Assembly (NCBI GenBank): GCA_002317575.1
Contig: DCIH01000044.1
Span: 33,219 to 45,785, forward strand
From: Verrucomicrobia bacterium UBA1731
Lineage (GTDB): Bacteria > Verrucomicrobiota > Kiritimatiellia > RFP12 > UBA1067
DNA: 12,567 nucleotides
Direction of reading: 5' to 3'
Shown: piece after piece, positions 7,762 to 12,567 of the stretch
How positions within the stretch are numbered: position 1 is the first letter of the stretch
Layout: every line of letters starts with the position of its first letter
The notes under the pieces: generated by a model
The model's input: the letters and a program-made list of their open reading frames with translations, nothing else
What the model was told of the DNA's origin: nothing
The model's database searches: none
Made by a program: the position numbers and the translations under genes

Positions 7762-8781
7762 ATGACCTGGACCTCCTGGATACTGGCGAGCGCGCTTTTC
7801 CTGGCGCTGTACGATCTCGCGAAGAAGGCGAGCGTCCGCGAGAACGCGGTGCTGCCCGTCCTGTTGTTCGCGACGCTCTTCGGCACGGCCGCGTACGTCC
7901 TGGGGCTCGCGGTTTCGGGGCGTCTCGCGTGCGTCGCGGCCGTGGACGGCCGCATCCTCGCGTTGGCGGCGTCGAAGGCGCTCATCGTGGCGGTGTCGTG
8001 GATCTTCACCTTTTGCGCGCTGCGGACGCTGCCCATCTCCATCGCGACGCCGATCCGCGCGAGCGCGCCGGCGCTCGTCTTTCTGGTGGCGTTGCCGCTC
8101 TACGGCGAGCGTCCGACGCTGTTGCAGGGACTGGGCATGCTCTCGGTGTTCACGGGCTATTTCGCCTTCTCGTGGGCGGGCAAGCACGAGGGGATCGACT
8201 TTTTCCGGAACCGGGCCGTGTGGTGCGCGTTCGCGGGCGCGCTCTGTTCGGCGGTGTCCGCGCTGTGGGACAAGTACGTGTTTCAGGTGGCGGCCGCGCC
8301 CGTCGAAGCGATGCAGTTCTGGTTCCAGATCGGTCTCGTGGCCGTGTACGGCGGCTTGCTCGCGGCGACGTGGGCGTGGCGGCGAGCATCCGGGGAGGGA
8401 CGCGAAGAGGGTCGGGCGGACGGCTTCGCAAAGGGGTCGCGCCGCTCCGCCGGCGCGACAAACTCGACGGTTTCCGGGATTTGCCGAACTGGTGACGCCG
8501 GCGGAGCGGCGTCACCCCCTGGGGGAGCCGCCCCGCGTCTGTTCCAATGGCGGTGGACGATTCCGTTCGTGGGCGTGTTCCTCGTGTGCGCCGACTGGCT
8601 CTACTTCACGGGCATCGCGGGGGAGGGCGTTCCGATTTCGACGGCATCGCTCCTTCGGCGCGTATCGGTGGTGGTGACATTCGTCCTCGGCGCGAAGTTC
8701 TTCCACGAAACGAACCTGCTCCGCAAGGGCCTCGCCCTCGCCGCGATCCTCGTCGGCGTCGCACTCATCGTGAACCGCTGA
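7762..8781 (+). CDS. EamA/DMT-family permease with palindromic insert in a loop
   Basis: The 339-residue product has about ten hydrophobic helices in two five-helix halves, as in the EamA (drug/metabolite transporter) family. Typical stretches are TPIRASAPALVFLVALPLYGE at the end of the first half and the closing TNLLRKGLALAAILVGVALIV. Residues ~205-258, between helices six and seven, are unusually long and polar (Gly/Arg/Ala/Ser-rich) and coincide with the translated palindromic element at 8421-8532; without it the loop would have normal length. ATG 7762 is the only plausible start, because the upstream gene's TGA is in the same frame three codons earlier. No ribosome binding site is obvious, so translation may be coupled. 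The substrate is unknown. L-rhamnose permease RhaT belongs to the same superfamily, so export or uptake of a product of the GH78 enzyme is conceivable but unproven. Confidence 0.85.
   Translation: MTWTSWILASALFLALYDLAKKASVRENAVLPVLLFATLFGTAAYVLGLAVSGRLACVAAVDGRILALAASKALIVAVSWIFTFCALRTLPISIATPIRASAPALVFLVALPLYGERPTLLQGLGMLSVFTGYFAFSWAGKHEGIDFFRNRAVWCAFAGALCSAVSALWDKYVFQVAAAPVEAMQFWFQIGLVAVYGGLLAATWAWRRASGEGREEGRADGFAKGSRRSAGATNSTVSGICRTGDAGGAASPPGGAAPRLFQWRWTIPFVGVFLVCADWLYFTGIAGEGVPISTASLLRRVSVVVTFVLGAKFFHETNLLRKGLALAAILVGVALIVNR
8421..8532 (+). repeat. Composite palindromic (BIME-like) element, copy 2
   Basis: Inverse hairpin: arms 8436-8444 and 8451-8459 (GTCGCGCCG/CGGCGCGAC), loop CTCCGC. 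Direct hairpin: arms 8491-8500 and 8507-8516 (GGTGACGCCG/CGGCGTCACC), loop GCGGAG. Outer tails are CCCTTTGCGAAGC (minus strand) and CCCTGGGGGAGC. The 31-nt spacer shares CTCGAC, a TTG-rich centre and CCGA with copy 1. Stem sequences differ from copy 1 but remain perfectly paired, so changes are compensatory. It is translated in the same frame as copy 1. Confidence 0.85.
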
Positions 8782-8816
8782 GCGCCTCGCCGTGCAAGGT
8801 GGCGTCGCCTGTGGTC

Positions 8817-8879
8817 AATTTGGGGACAGTCCCCGTAAAGCGAATAATTGGGGGACAGTCCCCGCAAAGCGAATAATTT
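8817..8879 (+). repeat. 29-bp tandem repeat with GGGGACAGTCCCC hairpin
   Basis: Units 8817-8845 and 8846-8874 differ at two of 29 positions, and a third start (AATTT) follows. Each contains GGGGACAGTCCCC, a five-base-pair stem with loop CAG, then AAAGCGAAT. The period is not a multiple of three, unlike the repeats inside genes. It lies in the gap after the permease gene, which otherwise holds the AT-rich island. Similar GGGGACNGTCCCC strings are, from memory, scattered in other genomes near REP-type transposases; I cannot check this here. Confidence 0.85.
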
Positions 8880-9070
8880 CGCTTGTAATTTCGATTATCT
8901 TTGCAGCTACGGTGCCAGAATTCAAATCTGCCGTGGCGTGGAGCGTTGCGATCGGCTTTGCAAAATCCAGAAAATTGATTTAATGCCGATGAAATCTAAT
9001 GGTGGAAATTTTTGCGTGTAGAAATGCAAAAAAAATGGCGAATACGGGATGAAACGAGCGATTTCGCAAG
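8875..9070. other. AT-rich non-coding island
   Basis: This stretch is markedly AT-rich compared with everything else in the window (for example AATTGATTTAATG and GCAAAAAAAATGG). I see no gene with a supporting ribosome binding site; the short open frames here start inside the tandem repeat or end within a few codons. It may be a promoter or spacer region, a remnant of transferred DNA, or an untranslated RNA, but nothing specific is recognisable. Confidence 0.5.
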
Positions 9071-9111
9071 GGGACGATGATCCGTGACGTTGACAAGAGC
9101 GCTGCCGGATC

Positions 9112-9136
9112 GGGTGCCTCTGCGCGGTGCGGGAAG
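9112..9136. repeat. 25-bp repeat at the transposase 3' end
   Basis: This sequence begins GGGTGCCTCTGCGC and lies two bases beyond the transposase stop codon. It matches 12361-12385 at 21 of 25 positions without gaps. The 12361 copy is part of a hairpin; this one has lost most of the pairing. Confidence 0.55.
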
Positions 9137-9137
9137 A

Positions 9138-10247
9138 TTATCGTGTCAGCTGGCCGGGTTGGCTGCCGCTGTAGCGGATCGCCGCCGGGTCTTTACCGCA
9201 AATCGCCGCCGCGACCGCGTTGATGCCGAAGCAACGCTCGCGGGTGAGCTTGTCGTGTTTCGAAATCTGGGGAAAGGGCGAGAGCATCAGCAACTTGCCG
9301 GCGGCGCAGGCGTCGAAGTAGGCGCCGCTCGGCTTGAAGTAGGGGCCGAATCCGCGCGGCACGATGGCGATCAGCGGCAGGCCCGCCTCGCGCACGGCGC
9401 GCGCGACGGCCTGCTCGCCCGGCGAAATGCAGCCGGAGACGATGGCGCCGCCGCGGTTGCCGAAAAGCAGGGCCTCGCCGATCTTGGCCTCGATTTCGCC
9501 GGGGGTCGCGCGCCGCGAGATCTGGATGAGCAGCTTGTTGGGCAGCTCGGCGAGAAAGGCGTTGCCGATGGCGTCGCACATCGGCGCGCCGTGCGCGCCT
9601 GGCATGACCCCAGCGCCGTGCGCGCCTGGCATGACCCCAGCGCCGTGCGCGCCTGGCATGGCCCCGTTGGGTGCGGCCGCGCACTCCCCGAGTGCGCTTT
9701 CGATCAGGGTGCTGAAATCGAGCGAGCGGGTGACCTTGAAAAGATCGGGGTTTTGCATCACGGCCCAGCGACGCTCGGCGTTGCGTAGTACATAGCGCGT
9801 CATCGCCTTGAGCTGGCCTTTGCCGAAAAGGATCGTGTCGTAAAGCCCCGGAAACCAGAAAGTCGCTGAGCCGTCGATGAGGATCGGCGCGCCCCCGGCG
9901 AGCGCGAGATTGGCTTTTGTGCAGGCGATCTTGAAACTGCGTATGACCTCGCCCAGGGGCGAGGAAAGGCGCTCGTGCACCCAGATGATGCCATGGAAGT
10001 GCTCGGGCATGACGGCGAACTGGCACGGCTCAACCTGGGGAAACACGCGGCCGAGATCTTTCCATGCGCGGGCTACGGCTGCGCCGAGCGGCGAGGGGAC
10101 GAGCCTGCCATCGGCGATTTCGCCCAGAATAGGCCGACGCCGCTTTACGACGAGCGTGATCATGTAGAACCACGGCTTGCAATAATCCCAGCCGGGCAGG
10201 CGAATGCCCGCCTTGAGATGGCCATTTTTGTCGCGCTCGCGCACCAT
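9138..10247 (-). CDS. REP-associated tyrosine transposase (Y1/HUH) fused to DprA/SLOG-like domain
   Basis: The 369-residue protein has an N-terminal Y1_Tnp domain (~10-175). It shows FAVMPEHFHGIIWV (77-90) with the HUH pair H83/H85 and Y152 in RYVLRNAERR as expected nucleophile, the arrangement of TnpA_REP/RAYT single-strand nucleases. A linker of three MPGAHGAGV-type nonapeptides (~197-222) follows, encoded by a 27-bp repeat. Residues ~225-351 resemble a DprA/SLOG Rossmann fold: GGAIVSGCISPGE (266-278), PLIAIVPRGFG, YFKPSGAYFDACAAGKLLMLSPFP (306-326 part) and LTRERCFGINAVAAA. That order mirrors DprA's SGxAxGID, G-YP, LLSE and RNRIIAGLS blocks, in degenerate form. Ordinary RAYTs stop soon after the tyrosine helix, so this is an extended version. 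The -10 at 10255-10263 would place transcription start at or next to the ATG. The HUH assignment is firm; the C-terminal assignment is from motif order only. Confidence 0.85.
   Translation of the reverse strand: MVRERDKNGHLKAGIRLPGWDYCKPWFYMITLVVKRRRPILGEIADGRLVPSPLGAAVARAWKDLGRVFPQVEPCQFAVMPEHFHGIIWVHERLSSPLGEVIRSFKIACTKANLALAGGAPILIDGSATFWFPGLYDTILFGKGQLKAMTRYVLRNAERRWAVMQNPDLFKVTRSLDFSTLIESALGECAAAPNGAMPGAHGAGVMPGAHGAGVMPGAHGAPMCDAIGNAFLAELPNKLLIQISRRATPGEIEAKIGEALLFGNRGGAIVSGCISPGEQAVARAVREAGLPLIAIVPRGFGPYFKPSGAYFDACAAGKLLMLSPFPQISKHDKLTRERCFGINAVAAAICGKDPAAIRYSGSQPGQLTR
9591..9671. repeat. 27-bp tandem repeat inside the transposase gene
   Basis: The unit GTGCGCGCCTGGCATGACCC plus CAGCGCC occurs at 9591-9617 and 9618-9644, and a third copy from 9645 decays after about 21 bases. 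GGCGCGC-CGT-GCGCGCC at 9583-9599 is a perfect seven-pair hairpin at the first junction. Nine codons per unit keep the frame. The same 27-mer, 23 of 27 identical, lies at 10275-10301 upstream of the gene. Confidence 0.9.
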
Positions 10248-10254
10248 GGGCGGT

Positions 10255-10263
10255 AGTGTATCA
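10255..10263 (-). promoter_or_regulatory. Extended -10 promoter of the transposase gene
   Basis: On the minus strand the sequence reads TGATACACT, an extended -10 (TG-N-TACACT). Only seven bases separate it from the ATG at 10247, so the message would be leaderless or nearly so. No ribosome binding site is present. Confidence 0.45.
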
Positions 10264-10265
10264 TT

Positions 10266-10301
10266 TTGCGCGCGGTGCGCGCAAGGCGAGACCCCAGCGC
10301 C
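10266..10301. repeat. Palindromic repeat between transposase and U32 genes
   Basis: TTGCGCGC-GGT-GCGCGCAA (10266-10284) is a perfect eight-pair hairpin. Bases 10275-10301 match the 27-bp repeat inside the transposase gene at 23 of 27 positions, including GACCCCAGCGCC. A REP-like element directly beside its presumed transposase is typical of RAYT loci. No T-run follows on either strand, so a terminator role is not supported. Confidence 0.75.
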
Positions 10302-10306
10302 AGGCG

Positions 10307-11551
10307 TCAGCGTTTTTCGATGAGGAAGACCTTGTCGCCGACGCGGCAACGGGGGGCGGGGAAGGTGACCCAGTTGCCGCGCTCGGCGATTTCCAGGATT
10401 TCGTCGTCGCGGCGGAGGGAGGCGATCTCGCACGCCTGCACGCCCGTGGTGGGCCCGTGGATCTGGACGGGGTCGCCCACTTTGATCGCCGCGTCCTGGA
10501 TCTGCACCTGCGCGATGCCGGCCTTGAGGAAGTAGTCGATCACCACGCCCACGTGCTTCTTCACCTGCGTCGCGCTCGAGTTCTGCACGTCCGTGAACTG
10601 GTCCTTGCCGGGACGGCCGAAGTAGAGCCCGCACGAGAATTCGCGGTGGAACACCGTTTTCACCGATTCGACGAGTTCGTCCGCGAGAGCCGGCGTGAAC
10701 GCGCCCGCGGCCACGGCGTCCACCGCGCGGCGGTAGGCGGCCACCACCGTTTTCACGTATTCCGGGTTGCGGGCGCGGCCCTCGATCTTGAAGCTCGCGA
10801 TGCCGGCGGCCATCAGCTTGTCCACGAACGGGAGCGAACAGAGGTCCTTGGCCGAGAGTACGGTGTGGGGCGTCACGGTGAAGGCGGTGTCCGACTCGTG
10901 GACCGGGTGGCCCTGGTCGTCCGTGAAGAAGTCGACCGCCTTCACCAGGAACGCGCGGCGGCAGGGCTGGTGGCATTCGCCGCGGCAGGCGCTGGCGCCG
11001 AAGGCCTCGTGGCTCATGAAACAGCGGCCGGATTCGGCCACGCACTGCGCGCCGTGGACGAAGCACTCGATCTCCGTTCCGGGCACGGCGGCGACGATAC
11101 GCGCGACTTCGTCGAGCGTGCATTCGCGCGCGAGCACGACGCGCTCCGCGCCCTGCGAGGCGAGGAACCGGACGGCGGCGGAATTGGAGGTGCTCATCTG
11201 GGTGGAGCAGTGGAAGGGAACGCCGTGCTTTTGGCAGCGCGCGATGACGCCCCAGTCGGAGACGATGAAGGCGTCCACGTGCGGCTTCGCCGCGCGGATG
11301 AGCTCGTCCACGGCGTCGAATTCGTCCTCGTACACGATCGTGTTCAGCGCGAGGTAGCGCTTGACGCCGCGCGCGCGGCAGCGCGCGGCGATCTCCGGGA
11401 GGTCTTCGCGCCGGAAGTTGACGCTCGCGCGGGCGCGCATGTTGAACGCGTCGAGCCCGAAGTAGACGGCGTCCGCGCCCGCGTCGAGCGCGGCCTGCAG
11501 GGACGTGAAATCGCCCGCGGGCGCCAAAATCTCCGGTTTCTTCATGTTCAT
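10307..11551 (-). CDS. Peptidase U32 family protein (probable tRNA/rRNA hydroxylation type)
   Basis: The 414-residue protein opens with the family's characteristic PEILAPAGDFTSLQAALDAGADAVYFGL and contains the U32 signature region ECFVHGAQCVAESGRCFMS (162-180), followed by ACRGECHQPCRRAF. Cysteines 170, 177, 189, 193 and 197 are likely iron-sulfur ligands. One position of the classic signature differs (Gln169 where a hydrophobic residue is usual). Many U32 members are now known not to be proteases: TrhP (YegQ) takes part in prephenate-dependent 5-hydroxyuridine formation in tRNA and RlhA in 23S rRNA cytidine hydroxylation. Length and layout fit a TrhP-like single-module protein with a small C-terminal beta domain; which RNA it acts on cannot be told. 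A GAGGA ribosome binding site lies six bases before ATG 11551. It is divergent from rex. Confidence 0.9.
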   Translation of the reverse strand: MNMKKPEILAPAGDFTSLQAALDAGADAVYFGLDAFNMRARASVNFRREDLPEIAARCRARGVKRYLALNTIVYEDEFDAVDELIRAAKPHVDAFIVSDWGVIARCQKHGVPFHCSTQMSTSNSAAVRFLASQGAERVVLARECTLDEVARIVAAVPGTEIECFVHGAQCVAESGRCFMSHEAFGASACRGECHQPCRRAFLVKAVDFFTDDQGHPVHESDTAFTVTPHTVLSAKDLCSLPFVDKLMAAGIASFKIEGRARNPEYVKTVVAAYRRAVDAVAAGAFTPALADELVESVKTVFHREFSCGLYFGRPGKDQFTDVQNSSATQVKKHVGVVIDYFLKAGIAQVQIQDAAIKVGDPVQIHGPTTGVQACEIASLRRDDEILEIAERGNWVTFPAPRCRVGDKVFLIEKR

Positions 11552-11584
11552 GCGCGATCCTCGTGCTTCTTTTTTCGGGTGCGG

Positions 11585-11593
11585 ATTATACCA
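11585..11593 (-). promoter_or_regulatory. Extended -10 promoter of the U32 gene
   Basis: On the minus strand this reads TGGTATAAT, a perfect extended -10, preceded by ACG. The inferred start site near 11578 gives a leader of about 27 bases that includes the GAGGA ribosome binding site (11558-11562). Confidence 0.65.
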
Positions 11594-11607
11594 CGTAACG
11601 TGGTATA
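11587..11607. promoter_or_regulatory. 21-bp perfect palindrome shared by divergent U32 and rex promoters
   Basis: Arms TATACCACGT and ACGTGGTATA flank a single central A. Each arm ends in the -10 element of one of the two divergent genes. It may be simply two identical promoter cores back to back, or an operator for a dimeric repressor. It does not resemble the usual Rex site (TTGTGAA-N6-TTCACAA). Confidence 0.7.
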
Positions 11608-11609
11608 CT
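11601..11609 (+). promoter_or_regulatory. Extended -10 promoter of rex
   Basis: TGGTATACT (TG-N-TATACT) ends two bases before ATG 11611, which therefore cannot be transcribed as a start from this promoter. The next ATG, 11620, would sit a few bases from the transcript end. Confidence 0.55.
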
Positions 11610-11619
11610 TATGGGCCTC

Positions 11620-12264
11620 ATGAACGAACAAAACCGCGAGATGCCGCTGCCTTTGCCGACCATTCGGCGCTATCCCCTGTATCTGCGCTGCATCCGCGAC
11701 ATGATCGCCGCCGGCGATCTGCACGTCTCCAGCGCCGTGGTGGCGGAAAGGCTCGGGCTCGACCCCGTGCTCACGCGCAAGGACCTCGCGATGTCCGGCG
11801 TCGTGGGGCGTCCGCGCCGCGGCTACCCCGCGCACGAACTCCAGCACGCGCTCAACCACGCGCTCGGCTGGGACAACGCGACGGACGCGGTGCTCGTGGG
11901 CGCCGGTTCCCTCGGCTGCGCGCTTCTGGGCTACACGGGTTTCGAGGAGCAGAACCTCAACATCGCCGCCGCGTGCGACGCGGATCCCAAGGTCGTCGGC
12001 CAGTGTCCGCATGGCGTGAAGGTGCGTCCGATGGCGGATCTGCCCGAGCTCGTCAAGACGCTCAAGATCGGCATCGGCATCCTCACGGTGCCGAACGCGG
12101 CCGCGCAGGCGTGCGCCGACCAGCTGGTGGCGGCGGGCATCCGCGGCATCTGGAATTTCGCGGCCGTGCAGCTCGCGGTGCCCAAGGACGTGATGGTGCA
12201 GAACATGGATCTGGCGGAGTCGCTCGCGGTGCTGTCGCACGCGATCGCGCGGAGGAGGGGTTGA
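11620..12264 (+). CDS. rex: Redox-sensing transcriptional repressor Rex
   Basis: The 214-residue protein has the two Rex domains. The N-terminal winged helix (~10-80) includes PTIRRYPLYLRCIRDM, VSSAVVAERLGLDPVLTRKDL and GVVGRPRRGY, the Rex-specific wing. A Rossmann NAD(H)-binding domain follows, with VLVGAGSLGCALLGYTGF (GAGSLG at 94-99), then IAAACDADP and the C-terminal swapped helix. Rex normally represses fermentation and respiration genes and releases DNA when NADH is high. I choose ATG 11620 over 11611 because the latter lies only two bases beyond the -10; 11641 is also possible. No ribosome binding site is seen, so leaderless or near-leaderless translation is likely. The wing GVVGRPRRGY differs slightly from the common GxFGxRGxGY. 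It shares a palindromic promoter region with the U32 gene. Confidence 0.95.
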   Translation: MNEQNREMPLPLPTIRRYPLYLRCIRDMIAAGDLHVSSAVVAERLGLDPVLTRKDLAMSGVVGRPRRGYPAHELQHALNHALGWDNATDAVLVGAGSLGCALLGYTGFEEQNLNIAAACDADPKVVGQCPHGVKVRPMADLPELVKTLKIGIGILTVPNAAAQACADQLVAAGIRGIWNFAAVQLAVPKDVMVQNMDLAESLAVLSHAIARRRG

Positions 12265-12293
12265 AGGGTGAAGGGGCGGCGTCCGCGGCGCGG

Positions 12294-12327
12294 CCGCCCT
12301 ACCAGCGCGCCAACTCAGGTAGGGCGG
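12294..12327. repeat. 10-bp inverted repeat downstream of rex
   Basis: CCGCCCTACC (12294-12303) and GGTAGGGCGG (12318-12327) pair perfectly around a 14-base loop, 30 bases after the rex stop. No T-run follows, so this is as likely a dispersed repeat as a transcription terminator. Confidence 0.65.
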
Positions 12328-12360
12328 GCGCGCCGCGCACGCCGCAGTTGAGAGTTGTAG

Positions 12361-12391
12361 GGGCGCCTCTGCGCAGTTCGGGACGAACTGC
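12361..12391. repeat. Hairpin repeat related to 9112-9136
   Basis: GCAGTTCG-GGA-CGAACTGC (12373-12391) is a perfect eight-pair hairpin with loop GGA. The flanking GGGCGCCTCTGCGC continues a 25-base match (21 identical) to the sequence just past the transposase stop. Confidence 0.6.
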
Positions 12392-12445
12392 TCTACGGTG
12401 AGGGGTTGCGGGAACAGGTTTTTTTGAAACACAAAGGAGAAAGTG

Positions 12446-12520
12446 ATGGTGTGCCAAGCGAAGCTTGGCTGGACTTGTAGAATGAAAGGAATCTACTCAA
12501 CAAAGATAATGGCATGTTGA
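12446..12520 (+). CDS. Possible 24-residue leader or truncated small gene
   Basis: AAAGGAG lies about eight bases before ATG 12446, one of the better ribosome binding sites in the window, yet the frame closes after 24 codons (MVCQAKLGWTCRMKGIYSTK...). The hairpin GCCAAGC-GAA-GCTTGGC (12453-12469) falls right behind the start codon. It could be a gene start broken by a palindromic insertion, a leader peptide, or chance. Confidence 0.2.
   Translation: MVCQAKLGWTCRMKGIYSTKIMAC
12453..12469. repeat. Seven-pair hairpin with GAA loop
   Basis: GCCAAGC and GCTTGGC pair perfectly around GAA. The small-loop palindrome shape resembles 12373-12391 but with an unrelated stem, suggesting another small palindromic repeat. 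Confidence 0.5.
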
Positions 12521-12567
12521 TAGGAGTGCTGGCTGTGCGGAGGGCGACCGACGCGCAGAAGCCCAGC

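Larger units (their letters stand above)
12265..12567. other. Repeat-rich stretch after rex without a convincing gene
   Basis: This 303-base tail holds three hairpins (12294-12327, 12373-12391, 12453-12469), a seven-T run near 12420-12426, and a small reading frame with a good ribosome binding site (12446-12520). Another frame starts at ATG 12514 and runs off the right edge after 18 codons (MLIGVLAVRRATDAQKPS). It could be the start of a real gene, but there is too little to judge. Confidence 0.5.

Noticed and set aside
1840..8187. Very long open frame on the minus strand, antisense to three genes
   Set aside because: Arg/His/Leu-rich translation without recognisable domains, explained by strong GC wobble bias of the genes on the plus strand; these have clear families and ribosome binding sites.
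3852..8495. Long plus-strand frame overlapping the propeller/GH78 gene in another phase
   Set aside because: Arg-rich low-complexity product, a shadow of the real GH78 frame, which contains signal peptide and family signatures.
8798..8807. Half copy of the GCGGAG-type hairpin
   Set aside because: Ten bases equal the left arm at 72-81, but loop, right arm and tail are absent, so in GC-rich DNA chance cannot be excluded.
8792..8983. 63-codon frame over the 29-bp tandem repeat and AT-rich island
   Set aside because: No ribosome binding site, begins inside repeat, and the repeat period is not a multiple of three, so it does not look selected for coding.
10266..10284. Rho-independent terminator for the U32 gene
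   Set aside because: The stem is strong but no T-run follows in the direction of U32 transcription; its similarity to the 27-bp repeat explains it better.
11587..11607. Canonical Rex operator
   Set aside because: The palindrome lacks the TTGTGAA/TTCACAA half-sites and single-base centre differs from the usual six-base spacing.
10256..11623. Plus-strand frame opposite the U32 gene
   Set aside because: The minus strand encodes a full-length U32 protein with its signature; the plus translation is His/Ala/Val/Asp-rich antisense with no motif.

Overview
This is a GC-rich (roughly two-thirds G+C by eye), densely coding window with six substantial genes. The mix suggests a free-living or gut-associated bacterium of the PVC group (Kiritimatiellota/Lentisphaerota-like): a secreted beta-propeller/GH78 fusion, a second probable carbohydrate-active protein, a Rex redox regulator, a U32 peptidase-like protein and a REP-associated transposase. 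The lineage is an inference from gene content, not a demonstrated assignment.

Left part (1-3813, + strand). A gene open at the left edge (3-1778) encodes an unfamiliar protein with features of a glycosidase-like barrel plus a C-terminal beta-sandwich. Its visible N-terminal part is built of translated palindromic repeats. It is followed by a 652-residue protein of unknown function (1855-3813), with a helical N-terminal region, Lys/Glu/Pro/Asp-rich repeats and C-terminal coiled coil.

Middle (3845-8781, + strand). A clear extended -10 promoter and a ribosome binding site precede a secreted protein joining an N-terminal sialidase-like propeller to a complete GH78 alpha-L-rhamnosidase (3880-7752). 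Nine bases later, in the same frame, comes an EamA/DMT-family permease (7762-8781). The pair looks like a small operon for cutting a rhamnose-containing glycan and perhaps moving a product. The permease carries, in a loop, the same palindromic element found in the first gene.

Right part (8782-12567). An intergenic stretch holds a 29-bp tandem repeat and an AT-rich island. Then, on the minus strand, come a Y1/HUH REP-associated tyrosine transposase fused to a DprA/SLOG-like domain (9138-10247) and a U32 protein (10307-11551). The U32 gene is divergent from rex (11620-12264), and the two share a perfect 21-bp palindrome that contains both -10 elements. After rex lies a repeat-rich stretch with several hairpins and no convincing gene.

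The most interesting theme is the repeat system. A composite double-palindrome element (constant GCGGAG loop, compensating stem changes, conserved CCCT tail) is inserted twice, in the same translated frame, in two unrelated genes. A distinct 27-bp palindromic repeat occurs in triplicate inside the transposase gene and once just upstream of it. The window therefore holds both a REP-type transposase with an unusual extra domain and several palindromic repeat families, some apparently selected or filtered to be translatable.
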